Shown piece by piece: positions 36,212 to 48,778 of a stretch of 64,000 nt of DNA. Location: contig JAZGTN010000051.1 of assembly GCA_037783415.1 (NCBI GenBank), forward strand, positions 930,001 to 994,000, in the 5' to 3' direction. How positions within the stretch are numbered: the first letter of the stretch is position 1; every line of letters starts with the position of its first letter. The position numbers and the translations under genes are program-made. The DNA is from Leptasterias polaris. Taxonomy: Eukaryota; Echinodermata; Asteroidea; Forcipulatida; Asteriidae. The notes beneath the pieces were generated by a model, which worked only from the letters and a program-made list of their open reading frames with translations, made no database searches and was not told where the DNA came from.

Positions 36212-39200
36212 GTATACTGCCATACTACGCTGAAAACACCGGTTCTCGTCTGATCACCGAAGTTGAGCATCGTCGGGCCCGGTCAGTACTTGGACGGGAG
36301 ACCTCCTGGGAATACCGGTTGCTGTAGACATATTTTGTATTTTTCCTCAAAATACGGAAGTTAGATATCTAAACTGGAAACTGAAGCCCCTATATTAAAG
36401 TCAACAAAGTGTTTACTGCCATACTACGCTGAAAACACCGGTCCTCGTCTGATCACCGAAGTTAAGCATCGTCGGGCCCGGTCAGTACTTGGACGGGAGA
36501 CCTCCTGGGAATACCGGGTGCTGTAGACATCTTTTGTATTTTTCCTCAACATACGGAGGTTAGAAACAATCCCAACTGAAGCCCCTAAATTAAAGTTAGC
36601 AACGTGTCTACTGCCATACTACGCTGAAAACACCGGTTCTCGTCTGATCACCGAAGTTAAGCATCGTCGGGCCCGGTCAGTACTTGGACGGGAGACCTCC
36701 TGGGAATACAGGGTGCTGTAGACATCTTTTTGTATTTTTCCTCAACATACGGAGGTTAGAAACAATCTCAACTGAAGCCCCTAAATTAAAGTTAGCAACG
36801 TGTCTACTGCCATACTACGCTGAAAACACCGGTTCTCGTCTGATCACCGAAGTTAAGCATCGTCGGGCCCGGTCAGTACTTGGACGGGAGACCTCCTGGG
36901 AATACCGGGTGCTGTAGACATATTTTGTATTTTTCCTCAAAATACGGAAGTTAGATATCTAAACTGGAAACTGAAGCCCCTAAATTAAAGTCAGCAAAGT
37001 GTCTACTGCCATACTACGCTGAAAACACCGGTTCTCGTCTGAACACCGAAGTTAAGCATCGTCGGGCCCGGTCAGTACTTGGACGGGAGACCTCCTGGGA
37101 ATACCGGGTGCTGTAGACATCTTTTTGTATTTTTCCTCAACATACGGAGGTTAGAAACAATCTAAACTGAAGCCCCTAAATTAAAGTTAGCAACGTGTCT
37201 ACTGCCATACTACGCTGAAAACACCGGTGGCCGTCTGATCACCGAAGTTGAGCATCGTCGGGCCCGGTCAGTACTTGGACGGGAGACCTCCTGGGAATAC
37301 CGGGTGCTGTAGACATCTTTTGTATTTTTCCTCGACATACGGAGGTTAGATCTAAACTGGAAACTGAAGCCCCTATATTAAAGTCAGCAAAGTGTCTACT
37401 GCCATACTACGCTGAAAACACCGGTTCTCGTCTGATCACTGAAGTTAAGCATCGTCGGGCCTGGTCAGTACTTGGACGGGAGACCTCCTAGGAATACCGG
37501 GTGCTGTAGACATCTTTTTGTATTTTTCCTCAACATACGGAGGTTAGAAACAATCTAAACTGAAGCCCCTAAATTAAAGTTAGCAATGTGTCTACTGCCA
37601 TACTACGCTGAAAACACCGGTTCTCGTCTGATCACCGAAGTTTATAAGCATCGTCGGGCCCGGTCAGTACTTGGACGGGAGACCTCCTGGGAATACCGGG
37701 TGCTGTAGACATCTTTTGTATTTTTCCTCGACATACGGAGGTTAGATCTAAACTGGAAACTGAAGCCCCTATATTAAAGTCAGCAACGTGTCTACTGCCA
37801 TACTACGCTGAAAACACCGGTTCTCGTCTGATCACCGAAGTTAAGCATCGTCGGGCCCGGTCAGTACTTGGACGGGAGACCTCCTGGGAATACCGGGTGC
37901 TGTAGACATCTTTTTGTATTTTTCCTCAACATACGGAGGTTAGAAACAATCTAAACTGAAGCCCCTAAATTAAAGTTAGCAACGTGTCTAGGTCTACTGC
38001 CATACTACGCTGAAAACACCGGTTCTCGTCTGATCACCGAAGTTAAGCATCGTCGGGCCCGGTCACTACTTGGACGGGAGACCTCCTGGGAATACCGGGT
38101 GCTGTAGACATCTTTTTGTATTTTTCCTCAACATACGGAGGTTAGAAACAATCTAAACTGAAGCCCCTAAATTAAAGTTAGCAACGTGTCTACTGCCATA
38201 CTACGCTGAAAACACCGGTTCTCGTCTGATCACCGAAGTTGAGCATCGTCGGGCCCGGTCAGTACTTGGACGGGAGACCTCCTGGGAATACCGGGTGCTG
38301 TAGACATCTTTTGTATTTTTCCTCGACATACGGAGGTTAGATCTAAACTGGAAACTGAAGCCCCTATATTAAAGTCAGCAAAGTGTCTACTGCCATACTA
38401 CGCTGAAAACACCGGTTCTCGTCTGAACACCGAAGTTGAGCATCGTCGGGCCCGGTCAGTACTTGGACGGGAGACTTCCTGGGAATACCGGGTGCTGTAG
38501 ACATCTTTTGTATTTTTCCTCGACATACGGAGGTTAGATCTAAACTGGAAACTGAAGCCCCTATATTAAAGTCAGCAAAGTGTCTACTGCCATACTACGC
38601 TGAAAACACCGGTTCTCGTCTGAACACCGAAGTTAAGCATCGTCGGGCCCGGTCAGTACTTGGACGGGAGACCTCCTGGGAATACCGGGTGCTGTAGACA
38701 TCTTTTTGTATTTTTCCTCAACATACGGAGGTTAGAAACAATCTAAACTGAAGCCCCTAAATTAAAGTTAGCAACGTGTCTACTGCCATACTACGCTGAA
38801 AACACCGGTTCTCGTCTGATCACCGAAGTTGAGCATCGTCGGGCCCGGTCAGTACTTGGACGGGAGACCTCCTGGGAATACCGGTTGCTGTAGACATATT
38901 TTGTATTTTTCCTCAAAATACGGAAGTTAGATATCTAAACTGGAAACTGAAGCACCCTATATTAAAGTCAACAAAGTGTTTACTGCCATACTACGCTGAA
39001 AACACCGGTTCTCGTCTGATCACCGAAGTTAAGCATCGTCGGGCCCAGTCAGTACTTGGACGGGAGACATCCTGGGAATACCGGGTGCTGTAGACATATT
39101 TTGTATTTTTCCTCAAAATACGGAAGTTAGATATCTAAACTGGAAACTGAAGCCCCTAAATTAAAGTCAGCAACGTGTCTACTGCCATACTACGCTGAAA

Positions 39201-41273
39201 ACACCGGTTCTCGTCTGATCACCGAAGTTAAGCATCGTCGGGCCCGGTCAGTACTTGGACGGGAGACCTCCTGGGAATACCGGGTGCTGTAGACATCTTT
39301 TGTATTTTTCCTCGACATACGGAGGTTAGATCTAAACTGGAAACTGAAGCCCCTATATTAAAGTCAGCAAAGTGTCTACTGCCATACTACGCTGAAAACA
39401 CCGGTTCTCGTCTGAACACCGAAGTTAAGCATCGTCGGGCCCGGTCAGTACTTGGACGGGAGACCTCCTGGGAATACCGGGTGCTGTAGACATATTTTTG
39501 TATTTTTCCTCAACATACGGAGGTTAGAAACAATCTAAACTGAAGCCCCTAAATTAAAGTTAGCAACATGTCTACTGCCATACTACGCTGAAAACACCGG
39601 TTCTTGTCTGATCACCGAAGTTGAGCATCGTCGGGCCCGGTCAGTACTTGGACGGGAGACCTCCTGGGAATACTGGTTGCTGTAGACATATTTTGTATTT
39701 TTTCTCAAAATACGGAAGTTAGATATCTAAACTGGAAACTGAAGCCCCTATATTAAAGTCAACAAAGTGTTTACTGCCATACTACGCTGAAAACACCGGT
39801 CCTCGTCTGATCACCGAAGTTAACACCGTCGGGCCCGGTAAGTACTTGGACGGGAGACCTCCTGGGAATACCGGGTGCTGTAGACATCTTTTGTATTTTT
39901 CCTCAACATACGGAGGTTAGAAACAATCTCAACTGAAGCCCCTAAATTAAAGTTAGCAACGTGTCTACTGCCATACTACGCTGAAAACACCGGTCCTCGT
40001 CTGATCACCGAAGTTAAGCATCGTCGGGGCCGGTCAGTACTTGGACGGGAGACCTCCTGGGAATACCGGGTGCTGTAGACATATTTTGTATTTTTTCTCA
40101 AAATACGGAAGTTAGATATCTAAACTGGAAACTGAAGCCCCTATATTAAAGTCAGCAAAGTGTCTACTGCCATACTACGCTGAAAACACCGGTTCTCGTC
40201 TGATCACTGAAGTTAAGCATCGTCGGGCCTGGTCAGTACTTGGACGGGAGACCTCCTGGGAATACCGGGTGCTGTAGACATCTTTTTGTATTTTTCCTCA
40301 ACATACGGAGGTTAGAAACAGTCTAAACTGAAGCCCCTAAATTAAAGTTAGCAATGTGTCTACTGCCATACTACGCTGAAAACACCGGTTCTCGTCTGAT
40401 CACCGAAGTTTATAAGCATCGTCGGGCCCGGTCAGTACTTGGACGGGAGACCTCCTGGGAATACCGGGTGCTGTAGACATATTTTTGTATTTTTCCTCAA
40501 CATACGGAGGTTAGATCTAAACTGGAAACTGAAGCCCCTATATTAAAGTCAGCAACGTGTCTACTGCCATACTACGCTGAAAACACTGGTTCTCGTCTGA
40601 TCACCGAAGTTAAGCATCGTCGGGCCCGGTCAGTACTTGGACGGGAGACCTCCTGGGAATACCGGGTGCTGTAGACATCTTTTTGTATTTTTCCTCAACA
40701 TACGGAGGTTAGAAACAATCTAAACTGAAGCCCCTAAATTAAAGTTAGCAACGTGTCTAGGTCTACTGCCATACTACGCTGAAAACACCGGTTCTCGTCT
40801 GATCACCGAAGTTAAGCATCGTCGGGCCCGGTCAGTACTTGGACGGGAGACCTCCTGGGAATACAGGGTGCTGTAGACATCTTTTGTATTTTTCCTCGAC
40901 ATACGGAGGTTAGATCTAAACTGGAAACTGAAGCCCCTATATTAAAGTCAGCAAAGTGTCTACTGCCATACTACGCTGAAAACAACGGTTCTCGTCTGAA
41001 CACCGAAGTTAAGCATCGTCGGGCCCGGTCAGTACTTGGACGGGAGACCTCCTGGGAATACCGGGTGCTGTAGACATCTTTTTGTATTTTTCCTCAACAT
41101 ACGGAGGTTAGAAACAATCTAAACTGAAGCCCCTAAATTAAAGTTAGCAACGTGTCTACTGCCATACTACGATGAAAACACCGGTTCTCGTCTGATCACC
41201 GAAGTTGAGCATCGTCGGGCCCGGTCAGTACTTGGACGGGAGACCTCATGGGAATACCGGTTGCTGTAGACAT
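36212..41273 (+). rRNA. 5S rRNA genes, right block 2a (26 copies)
   Basis: Gene starts: 36212, 36411, 36606, 36802, 37001, 37197, 37394, 37590, 37790, 37992, 38188, 38385, 38582, 38778, 38978, 39177, 39374, 39570, 39769, 39963, 40162, 40358, 40559, 40761, 40958, 41154. Each is the counterpart of a copy in block 1a, variants included (TAT insertion at 37590 and 40358; GTCTAG duplication at 37992 and 40761). Confidence 0.95.
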
Positions 41274-41353
41274 ATTTTGTATTTTTCCTCAAAATACGGA
41301 AGTTAGATATCTAAACTGGAAACTGAAGCACCCTATATTAAAGTCAACAAAGT

Positions 41354-44300
41354 GTTTACTGCCATACTACGCTGAAAACACCGGTTCTCGTCTGATCACC
41401 GAAGTTAAGCATCGTCGGGCCCGGTCAGTACTTGGACGGGAGACCTCCTGGGAATACCGGGTGCTGTAGACATATTTTGTATTTTTCCTCAAAATACGGA
41501 AGTTAGATATCTAAACTGGAAACTGAAGCCCCTAAATTAAAGTCAGCAACGTGTCTACTGCCATACTACGCTGAAAACACCGGTTCTCGTCTGATCACCG
41601 AAGTTTATAAGCATCGTCGGGCCCGGTCAGTACTTGGACGGGAGACCTCCTGGGAATACCGGGTGCTGTAGACATATTTTGTATTTTTCCTCAAAATACG
41701 GAAGTTAGATATCTAAACTGGAAACTGAAGCCCCTATATTAAAGTCAACAAAGTGTTTACTGCCATACTACGCTGAAAACACCGGTCCTCGTCTGATCAC
41801 CGAAGTTAAGCATCGTCGGGCCCGGTCAGTACTTGGACGGGAGACCTCCTGGGAATACCGGGTGCTGTAGACATATTTTGTATTTTTCCTCAAAATACGG
41901 AAGTTAGATATCTAAACTGGAAACTGAAGTTCCTAAATTAAAGTCAGCAACGTGTCTACTGCCATACTACGCTGAAAACACCGGTTCTCGTCTGATCACC
42001 GAAGTTGAGCATCGTCGGGCCCGGTCAGTACTTGGACGGGAGACCTCATGGGAATACCGGTTGCTGTAGACATATTTTGTATTTTTCCTCAAAATACGGA
42101 AGTTAGATATCTAAACTGGAAACTGAAGCACCCTATATTAAAGTCAACAAAGTGTTTACTGCCATACTACGCTGAAAACACCGGTTCTCGTCTGATCACC
42201 GAAGTTAAGCATCGTCGGGCCCGGTCAGTACTTGGACGGGAGACCTCCTGGGAATACCGGGTGCTGTAGACATATTTTGTATTTTTCCTCAAAATACGGA
42301 AGTTAGATATCTAAACTGGAAACTGAAGCCCCTAAATTAAAGTCAGCAACGTGTCTACTGCCATACTACGCTGAAAACACCGGTTCTCGTCTGATCACCG
42401 AAGTTTATAAGCATCGTCGGGCCCGGTCAGTACTTGGACGGGAGACCTCCTGGGAATACCGGGTGCTGTAGACATATTTTGTATTTTTCCTCAAAATACG
42501 GAAGTTAGATATCTAAACTGGAAACTGAAGCCCCTATATTAAAGTCAACAAAGTGTTTACTGCCATACTACGCTGAAAACACCGGTCCTCGTCTGATCAC
42601 CGAAGTTAAGCATCGTCGGGCCCGGTCAGTACTTGGACGGGAGACCTCCTGGGAATACCGGGTGCTGTAGACATATTTTGTATTTTTCCTCAAAATACGG
42701 AAGTTAGATATCTAAACTGGAAACTGAAGTTCCTAAATTAAAGTCAGCAACGTGTCTACTGCCATACTACGCTGAAAACACCGGTTCTCGTCTGATCACC
42801 GAAGTTAAGCATCGTCGGGCCCGGTCAGTACTTGGACAGGAGACCTCCTGGGAATACCGGGTGCTGTAGATATCTTTTTGTATTTTTCCTCAACATACGG
42901 AGGTTAGAAACAATCTAAACTGAAGCCCCTAAATTAAAGTTAGCAACGTGTCTACTGCCATACTACGCTGAAAACACCGGTTCTCGTCTGATCACCGAAG
43001 TTAAGCATCGTCGGGCCCGGTCAGTACTTGGACGGGAGACCTCCTGGGAATACCGGGTGCTGTAGACATATTTTGTATTTTTCCTCAAAATACGGAAGTT
43101 AGATATCTAAACTGGAAACTGAAGCCCCTAAATTAAAGTCAGCAACGTGTCTACTGCCATACTACGCTGAAAACACCGGTTCTCGTCTGATCACCGAAGT
43201 TAAGCATCGTCGGGCCCGGTCAGTACTTGGACGGGAGACCTCCTGGGAATACCGGGTGCTGTAGACATCTTTTTGTATTTTTCCTCAACATACGGAGGTT
43301 AGAAACAATCTAAACTGAAGCCCCTAAATTAAAGTTAGCAACGTGTCTAGGTCTACTGCCATACTACGCTGAAAACACCGGTTCTCGTCTGATCACCGAA
43401 GTTAAGCATCGTCGGGCCCGGTCAGTACTTGGACGGGAGACCTCCTGGGAATACCGGGTGCTGTAGACATCTTTTGTATTTTTCCTCGACATACGGAGGT
43501 TAGATCTAAACTGGAAACTGAAGCCCCTATATTAAAGTCAGCAAAGTGTCTACTGCCATACTACGCTGAAAACACCGGTTCTCGTCTGAACACCGAAGTT
43601 AAGCATCGTCGGGCCCGGTCAGTACTTGGACGGGAGACCTCCTGGGAATACCGGGTGCTGTAGACATCTTTTTGTATTTTTCCTCAACATACAGAGGTTA
43701 GAAACAATCTAAACTGAAGCCCCTAAATTAAGGTTAGCAACGTGTCTACTGCCATACTACGCTGAAAACACCGGTTCTCGTCTGATCACCGAAGTTGAGC
43801 ATCGTCGGGCCCGGTCAGTACTTGGACGGGAGACCTCCTGGGAATACCGGTTGCTGTAGACATATTTTGTATTTTTTCTCAAAATACGGAAGTTAGATAT
43901 CTAAACTGGAAACTGAAGCCCCTATATTAAAGTCAACAAAGTGTTTACTGCCATACTACGCTGAAAACACCGGTCCTCGTCTGATCACCGAAGTTAAGCA
44001 TTGTCGGGCCCGGTCAGTACTTGGACGGGATACCTCCTGGGAATACCGGGTGCTGTAGACATATTTTGTATTTTTCCTCAACATACGGAGGTTAGAAACA
44101 ATCTCAACTGAAGCCCCTAAATTAAAGTTAGCAACGTGTCTACTGCCATACTACGCTGAAAACACCGGTCCTCGTCTGATCACCGAAGTTAAGCATCGTC
44201 GGGCCCGGTCAGTACTTGGACGGGAGACCTCCTGGGAATACCGGGTGCTGTAGACATATTTTGTATTTTTCCTCAAAATACGGAAGTTAGATATCTAAAC

Positions 44301-45245
44301 TGGAAACTGAAGCCCCTAAATTAAAGTCAGCAACGTGTCTACTGCCATACTACGCTGAAAACACCGGTTCTCGTCTGATCACCGAAGTTAAGCATCGTCG
44401 GGCCCGGTCAGTACTTGGACGGGAGACCTCCTGGGAATACCGGGTGCTGTAGACATCTTTTGTTTTTTTCCTCGACATACGGAGGTTAGATCTAAACTGG
44501 AAACTGAAGCCCCTATATTAAAGTCAGCAAAGTGTCTACTGCCATACTACGCTGAAAACACCGGTTCTCGTCTGATCACTGAAGTTAAGCATCGTCGGGC
44601 CTGGTCAGTACTTGGACGGGAGACCTCCTGGGAATACCGGGTGCTGTAGACATCTTTTTGTATTTTTCCTCAACATACGGAGGTTAGAAACAATCTAAAC
44701 TGAAGCCCCTAAATTAAAGTTAGCAATGTGTCTACTGCCATACTACGCTGAAAACACCGGTTCTCGTCTGATCACCGAAGTTTATAAGCATCGTCGGGCC
44801 CGGTCAGTACTTGGACGGGAGACCTCCTGGGAATACCGGGTGCTGTAGACATCTTTTTGTATTTTTCCTCAACATACGGAGGTTAGAAACAATCTAAACT
44901 GAAGCCCCTAAATTAAAGTTAGCAACGTGTCTACTGCCATACTACGCTGAAAACACCGGTTCTCGTCTGATCTCCGAAGTTAAGCATCGTCGGGCCCGGT
45001 CAGTACTTGGACGGGAGACCTCCTGGGAATACCGGGTGCTGTAGACATCTTTTGTATTTTTCCTCGACATACGGAGGTTAGATCTAAACTGGAAACTGAA
45101 GCCCCTATATTAAAGTCAGCAACGTGTCTACTGCCATACTACGCTGAAAACACTGGTTCTCGTCTGATCACCGAAGTTAAGCATCGTCGGGCCCGGTCAG
45201 TACTTGGACGGGAGACCTCCTGGGAATACCGGGTGCTGTAGACAT
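41354..45245 (+). rRNA. 5S rRNA genes, right block 2b (20 copies)
   Basis: Gene starts: 41354, 41553, 41755, 41954, 42154, 42353, 42555, 42754, 42950, 43149, 43351, 43548, 43744, 43943, 44138, 44337, 44534, 44730, 44929, 45126. The internal 800-bp four-unit repeat is preserved, so it arose before the 14-kb duplication. TAT insertion at 41553, 42353 and 44730. Confidence 0.95.
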
Positions 45246-45327
45246 CTTTTTGTATTTTTCCTCAACATACGGAGGTTAGAAACAATCTAAACTGAAGCCC
45301 CTAAATTAAAGTTAGCAACGTGTCTAG

Positions 45328-45436
45328 GTCTACTGCCATACTACGCTGAAAACACCGGTTCTCGTCTGATCACCGAAGTTAAGCATCGTCGGGCCCGGTC
45401 AGTACTTGGACTGGGAATACCGGGTGCTGTAGACAT
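45328..45436 (+). pseudogene. 5S rRNA copy with 11-bp box C deletion
   Basis: Counterpart of the copy at 31306 in the second 14-kb block, with the identical lesion. Confidence 0.8.
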
Positions 45437-48400
45437 CTTTTGTATTTTTCCTCGACATACGGAGGTTAGAAACAATCTCAACTGAAGCCCCTAAATTAAA
45501 GTTAGCAACGTGTCTACTGCCATACTACGCTGAAAACACCGGTCCTCGTCTGATCACCGAAGTTAAGCATCGTCGGGCCCGGTCAGTACTTGGACGGGAG
45601 ACCTCCTGGGAATACCGGGTGCTGTAGACATATTTTGTATTTTTCCTCAAAATACGGAAGTTAGATATCTAAACTGGAAACTGAAGCCCCTAAATTAAAG
45701 TCAGCAACGTGTCTACTGCCATACTACGCAGAAAACACCGGTTCTCGTCTGATCACCGAAGTTAAGCATCGTCGGGCCCGGTCAGTACTTAGACGGGAGA
45801 CCTCCTGGGAATACCGGGTGCTGTAGACATCTTTTTGTATTTTTCCTCAACATACGGAGGTTAGAAACAATCTAAACTGAAGCCCCTAAATTAAAGTTAG
45901 CAACGTGTCTACTGCCATACTATGCTGAAAACACCGGTTCTCGTCTGATATCCGAAGTTAAGCATCGTTGGGCCCGGTCAGTACTTGGACGGGAGACCTC
46001 CTGGGAATACCGGGTGCTGTAGACACCTTTTTGTATTTGTCCTCAACATACGGAGGTTAGAAACAATCTAAACTGAAGCCCCTAAATTAAAGTTAGCAAC
46101 GTGTCTACTGCCATACTACGCTGAAAACACCGGTTCTCGTCTGATCACCGAAGTGAAGCATCGTCGGGCCCGGTCAGTACTTGGACGGGAGACCTCCTGG
46201 GAATACCGGGTGCTGTAGACATATTTTTGTATTTTTCCTCAACATACGGAGGTTAGAAACAATCTAAACTGAAGCCCCTAAATTAAAGTTAGCAACGTGT
46301 CTACTGCCATACTACGCTGAAAACACCGGTTCTCGTCTGATCACCGAAGTTAAGCATCGTCGGGCCCGGTCAGTACTTGGACGGGAGACCTCCTGGGAAT
46401 ACCGGTTGCTGTAGACATATTTTGTATTTTTTCTCAAAATACGGAGGTTAGATCTAAACTGGAAACTGAAGCCCCTATATTAAAGTCAACAAAGTGTTTA
46501 CTGCCATACTACGCTGAAAACACCGGTCCTCGTCTGATCACCGAAGTTAAGCATTGTCGGGCCCGGTCAGTACTTGGACGGGATACCTCCTGGGAATACC
46601 GGGTGCTGTAGACATATTTTGTATTTTTCCTCAACATACGGAGGTTAGAAACAATCTCAACTGAAGCCCCTAAATTAAAGTTAGCAACGTGTCTACTGCC
46701 ATACTACGCTGAAAACACCGGTCCTCGTCTGATCACCGAAGTTAAGCATCGTCGGGCCCGGTCAGTACTTGGACGGGAGACCTCCTGGGAATACCGGGTG
46801 CTGTAGACATATTTTGTATTTTTCCTCAAAATACGGAAGTTAGATATCTAAACTGGAAACTGAAGCCCCTAAATTAAAGTCAGCAACGTGTCTACTGCCA
46901 TACTACGCTGAAAACACCGGTTCTCGTCTGATCACCGAAGTTAAGCATCGTCGGGCCCGGTCAGTACTTGGACGGGAGACCTCCTGGGAATACCGGGTGC
47001 TGTAGACATCTTTTGTTTTTTTCCTCGACATACGGAGGTTAGATCTAAACTGGAAACTGAAGCCCCTATATTAAAGTCAGCAAAGTGTCTACTGCCATAC
47101 TACGCTGAAAACACCGGTTCTCGTCTGATCACTGAAGTTAAGCATCGTCGGGCCTGGTCAGTACTTGGACGGGAGACCTCCTGGGAATACCGGGTGCTGT
47201 AGACATCTTTTTGTATTTTTCCTCAACATACGGAGGTTAGAAACAATCTAAACTGAAGCCCCTAAATTAAAGTTAGCAATGTGTCTACTGCCATACTACG
47301 CTGAAAACACCGGTTCTCGTCTGATCACCGAAGTTTATAAGCATCGTCGGGCCCGGTCAGTACTTGGACGGGAGACCTCCTGGGAATACCGGGTGCTGTA
47401 GACATCTTTTTGTATTTTTCCTCAACATACGGAGGTTAGAAACAATCTAAACTGAAGCCCCTAAATTAAAGTTAGCAACGTGTCTACTGCCATACTACGC
47501 TGAAAACACCGGTTCTCGTCTGATCTCCGAAGTTAAGCATCGTCGGGCCCGGTCAGTACTTGGACGGGAGACCTCCTGGGAATACCGGGTGCTGTAGACA
47601 TCTTTTGTATTTTTCCTCGACATACGGAGGTTAGATCTAAACTGGAAACTGAAGCCCCTATATTAAAGTCAGCAACGTGTCTACTGCCATACTACGCTGA
47701 AAACACCGGTTCTCGTCTGATCACCGAAGTTAAGCATCGTCGGGCCCGGTCAGTACTTGGACGGGAGACCTCCTGGGAATACCGGGTGCTGTAGACATCT
47801 TTTGTTTTTTTCCTCGACATACGGAGGTTAGATCTAAACTGGAAACTGAAGCCCCTATATTAAAGTCAGCAAAGTGTCTACTGCCATACTACGCTGAAAA
47901 CACCGGTTCTCGTCTGATCACTGAAGTTAAGCATCGTCGGGCCTGGTCAGTACTTGGACGGGAGACCTCCTGGGAATACCGGGTGCTGTAGACATCTTTT
48001 TGTATTTTTCCTCAACATACGGAGGTTAGAAACAATCTAAACTGAAGCCCCTAAATTAAAGTTAGCAATGTGTCTACTGCCATACTACGCTGAAAACACC
48101 GGTTCTCGTCTGATCACCGAAGTTTATAAGCATCGTCGGGCCCGGTCAGTACTTGGACGGGAGACCTCCTGGGAATACCGGGTGCTGTAGACATCTTTTT
48201 GTATTTTTCCTCAACATACGGAGGTTAGAAACAATCTAAACTGAAGCCCCTAAATTAAAGTTAGCAACGTGTCTACTGCCATACTACGCTGAAAACACCG
48301 GTTCTCGTCTGATCTCCGAAGTTAAGCATCGTCGGGCCCGGTCAGTACTTGGACGGGAGACCTCCTGGGAATACCGGGTGCTGTAGACATCTTTTGTATT

Positions 48401-48669
48401 TTTCCTCGACATACGGAGGTTAGATCTAAACTGGAAACTGAAGCCCCTATATTAAAGTCAGCAACGTGTCTACTGCCATACTACGCTGAAAACACTGGTT
48501 CTCGTCTGATCACCGAAGTTAAGCATCGTCGGGCCCGGTCAGTACTTGGACGGGAGACCTCCTGGGAATACCGGGTGCTGTAGACATCTTTTTGTATTTT
48601 TCCTCAACATACGGAGGTTAGAAACAATCTAAACTGAAGCCCCTAAATTAAAGTTAGCAACGTGTCTAG

Positions 48670-48778
48670 GTCTACTGCCATACTACGCTGAAAACACCGG
48701 TTCTCGTCTGATCACCGAAGTTAAGCATCGTCGGGCCCGGTCAGTACTTGGACTGGGAATACCGGGTGCTGTAGACAT
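48670..48778 (+). pseudogene. 5S rRNA copy with 11-bp box C deletion
   Basis: Counterpart of the copy at 34648 in the second 14-kb block, with the identical lesion. Confidence 0.8.
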